Shown: in pieces, positions 62,388 to 64,000 of the stretch
Numbering within the stretch: the first letter of the stretch is position 1
Layout of the letters: each line of letters begins with the position of its first letter
Source: Brevibacillus sp. JNUCC-41
GTDB taxonomy: Bacteria; Bacillota; Bacilli; Bacillales; DSM-1321
Assembly (NCBI RefSeq): GCF_014844095.1
Contig: NZ_CP062163.1
Location: 1,550,001-1,614,000 of the forward strand
Length of the DNA: 64,000 nt
Direction: 5' to 3'
The notes under the pieces: generated by a model
The model's database searches: none
Told to the model about the DNA's origin: nothing
The model's input: the letters and a program-made list of their open reading frames with translations, nothing else
Position numbers and translations under genes: made by a program

Positions 62388-64000
62388 CTTAGATACCCCC
62401 CAGTCACTGCAAAAATCACCAACAGTACCGCAAGTCCCAGAAAGGCTATCATGCCATATTGCTGTACCTGTCCCGTTTGCAGTTTAGACCCTATTTTCCC
62501 CAACCCTTCTATTGAACTTGTTACAGTGGAAACAAGGCCACCGACAATGAACCTTTCAATATAAGATAGGAATAAACTAAAGCCTTTGATTGCATAACCT
62601 GCAGTAAAATGGTAAATCTCATCAATATAATACTTATTTTCCAAAACCCTATAGACCCCGGAGTTTTCTTTGACAAGCCAATCCCGAGGTAATTTCTTTT
62701 TAGCATATATCATATAAGCAAGGCATATCCCGGCCAGCGATACAATCACTGCCATCAACATGACCCAAACAGGCCCCTCACTATGGCTGGCGCCTAGAAG
62801 AGATTCATTTCCCTCCACAAGCCACTCCCCAAGGAAGGTTCCAAACCATGGTGTTTGGATATACCCACCGATTATTGCAAGCAAAGCCAATGCGAGCATC
62901 GGAATTAACATGATGGAAGATGACTCCTTGACCTGTTTGACTTGACTGCGTGAATCGCCTGCAAATATCATGAAAAACAGCCGGAACATATAAAACGCAG
63001 TTAAAAAGGAGGTAACCACCGCTAGACCAAACAATATATAACTACCATTCTCCCAGGCTGCCATCAGAATTTCATCTTTACTGAAAAAACCCGAGAGCAA
63101 TGGAAACCCGGATATCGCCAAAGTGCCAGTCAAGAACAGCGGCCCAGTCCAATTCAACTTACCCCATAAGCCACCCATCTTTTCCATATCCTGTGTATGT
63201 ATAGCGTGAATAACACTGCCTGCAGCCAAAAACAGCAATGCTTTAAAAAAGGCATGGGTCATTAAATGAAACACCCCGGCCACATATCCCGAAGTACCCA
63301 AGGCAAGCATCATAAAACCAAGCTGAGAGATTGTCGAGTAGGCCAATACACGCTTAACATCCTTTTGCACTATGGCAATGCTTGCGGCAAATATGGCTGT
63401 AATTCCACCTGTTATTGCGACGACCTGCATCGCAGCAGAACTAGCCATGAATAACGGAAACATGGCCGCTACCAGGTAAACCCCTGCAGCAACCATCGTT
63501 GCTGCGTGTATCAATGCGGAAACCGGAGTCGGGCCTTCCATTGCATCCGGAAGCCATGTGTGAAGTGGAAATTGTCCAGACTTCCCAACCGCACCGATAA
63601 AAATCAAAATAGCGATTAATGTCAGTTTTCCACTTGATATCATGCCCGATTGAACAGCTTGAAAGATCTCTCCATATTCAAAGCTGCCTGTTTCCCAGAA
63701 TAGAAGAATGATGCCGATTAAGAGCCCTACATCCCCAATCCTGGTCATGATGAATGCCTTCTTCGCTGCAGCCTTAGCTTCCAGTTTATAAAAGTAAAAC
63801 CCGATGAGCAGGAAAGAACCCACCCCGACCAATTCCCAGAAGATATAAAGCTGTAATAAATTGGGTGCCATGACTAGACCAAGCATGGCAAAGGTGAAGA
63901 AGCCCAGATAAGCATAAAAAATGGAGAATCGCACTTCACCCTTCATATACCCCTTCGAATATATCTGGACAAGCAGGCTGACAAGGGAAACGATCACAAG
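62384..64000 (-). CDS. nuoL: NADH-quinone oxidoreductase subunit L (5' part outside window)
   Basis: Largest antiporter-like subunit of complex I; its long C-terminal lateral helix spans the membrane arm. 539 codons are visible; the N-terminal part, about 80 to 90 residues by family length, lies beyond the right edge, so the Met at 63997 is not the start. Marks: FWELVGVGSFLLIGFYF, VGKSGQFPLHTWLPDAMEGPTPVSALIHAATMVAAGVYLVA, and VLAYSTISQLGFMMLALG. The stop overlaps the nuoM start. Confidence 0.94.
   Translation of the reverse strand, partial: LVIVSLVSLLVQIYSKGYMKGEVRFSIFYAYLGFFTFAMLGLVMAPNLLQLYIFWELVGVGSFLLIGFYFYKLEAKAAAKKAFIMTRIGDVGLLIGIILLFWETGSFEYGEIFQAVQSGMISSGKLTLIAILIFIGAVGKSGQFPLHTWLPDAMEGPTPVSALIHAATMVAAGVYLVAAMFPLFMASSAAMQVVAITGGITAIFAASIAIVQKDVKRVLAYSTISQLGFMMLALGTSGYVAGVFHLMTHAFFKALLFLAAGSVIHAIHTQDMEKMGGLWGKLNWTGPLFLTGTLAISGFPLLSGFFSKDEILMAAWENGSYILFGLAVVTSFLTAFYMFRLFFMIFAGDSRSQVKQVKESSSIMLIPMLALALLAIIGGYIQTPWFGTFLGEWLVEGNESLLGASHSEGPVWVMLMAVIVSLAGICLAYMIYAKKKLPRDWLVKENSGVYRVLENKYYIDEIYHFTAGYAIKGFSLFLSYIERFIVGGLVSTVTSSIEGLGKIGSKLQTGQVQQYGMIAFLGLAVLLVIFAVTGGYLR

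Noticed and set aside
1..64000. tRNA, rRNA, prophage or complete insertion sequence
   Set aside because: I saw no cloverleaf, rRNA-like stretch, integrase or transposase anywhere in the window.

Overview
The window looks like chromosome from an endospore-forming member of the Bacillaceae. It carries spoIIID, spoIIQ, spoIID, mbl, murA, ywmB and ywzB in the arrangement known around the Bacillus subtilis mbl-murA region. It also holds wall teichoic acid genes, the flhO-flhP pair and the competence gene ssbB. A nuo (complex I) operon next to ywzB, together with a SecA2/SLAP pair, points away from B. subtilis itself and towards a Peribacillus-like (Bacillus simplex group) genome. That species guess is inference; no rRNA or tRNA gene is present to test it.

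Layout. 1-14.3 kb is a cell-envelope polymer block. The tagH-tagG exporter, a CDP-glycerol glycerophosphotransferase, a family 2 glycosyltransferase and a double-domain glycerophosphotransferase are on the minus strand. tagD with a TagB-like primase, a LysM/NlpC-P60 wall hydrolase and an LCP ligase are on the plus strand, and an LtaS-like synthase lies on the minus strand. 14.5-24.1 kb has secA2 with a SLAP-domain partner, a secreted alkaline phosphatase behind a structured leader, a 553-bp tandem repeat array of 26 full units, a SpoIID/LytB-domain wall protein and a PbpC-like lipoprotein transpeptidase. 24.2-28.1 kb is accessory: a divergent CorA-like membrane protein with a possible structured leader, two uncharacterised small genes ending inside one 23-bp inverted repeat, and a PlcR-like regulator divergent from a 37-residue peptide gene that appears to encode a doubled PapR-like signal.

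28.7-36.2 kb has the SWIM/SNF2 pair ywqB-ywqA, a LysE-type exporter and MocR-type regulator around a 28-bp palindrome, and a hypothetical gene. 36.3-36.95 kb is a repeat island. 36.9-46.5 kb has a large secreted S8 protease and a five-gene di/oligopeptide ABC importer. 47-59.2 kb is conserved Bacillus core (ssbB, ywpF, fabZ, flhP, flhO, mbl, spoIIID, spoIIQ, vanZ-like, spoIID, murA, ywmB, ywzB). 59.3-64 kb is nuoN, nuoM and the 3' part of nuoL, with the rest of the operon beyond the window.

How it fits together. Most genes build, decorate, cut or cross the cell wall: teichoic acid synthesis and export, attachment by LCP, peptidoglycan precursor (MurA), crosslinking (PbpC), cutting (NlpC/P60, SpoIID), elongation (Mbl), and secretion (SecA2). 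A consensus WalR site before the hydrolase and an 11-bp-phased response-regulator-like array before tagD suggest wall-stress or phosphate control. The strongest candidate for an undescribed system is the peptide/receptor pair at 26.9-28.1 kb; the peptide gene is very short and easily missed.
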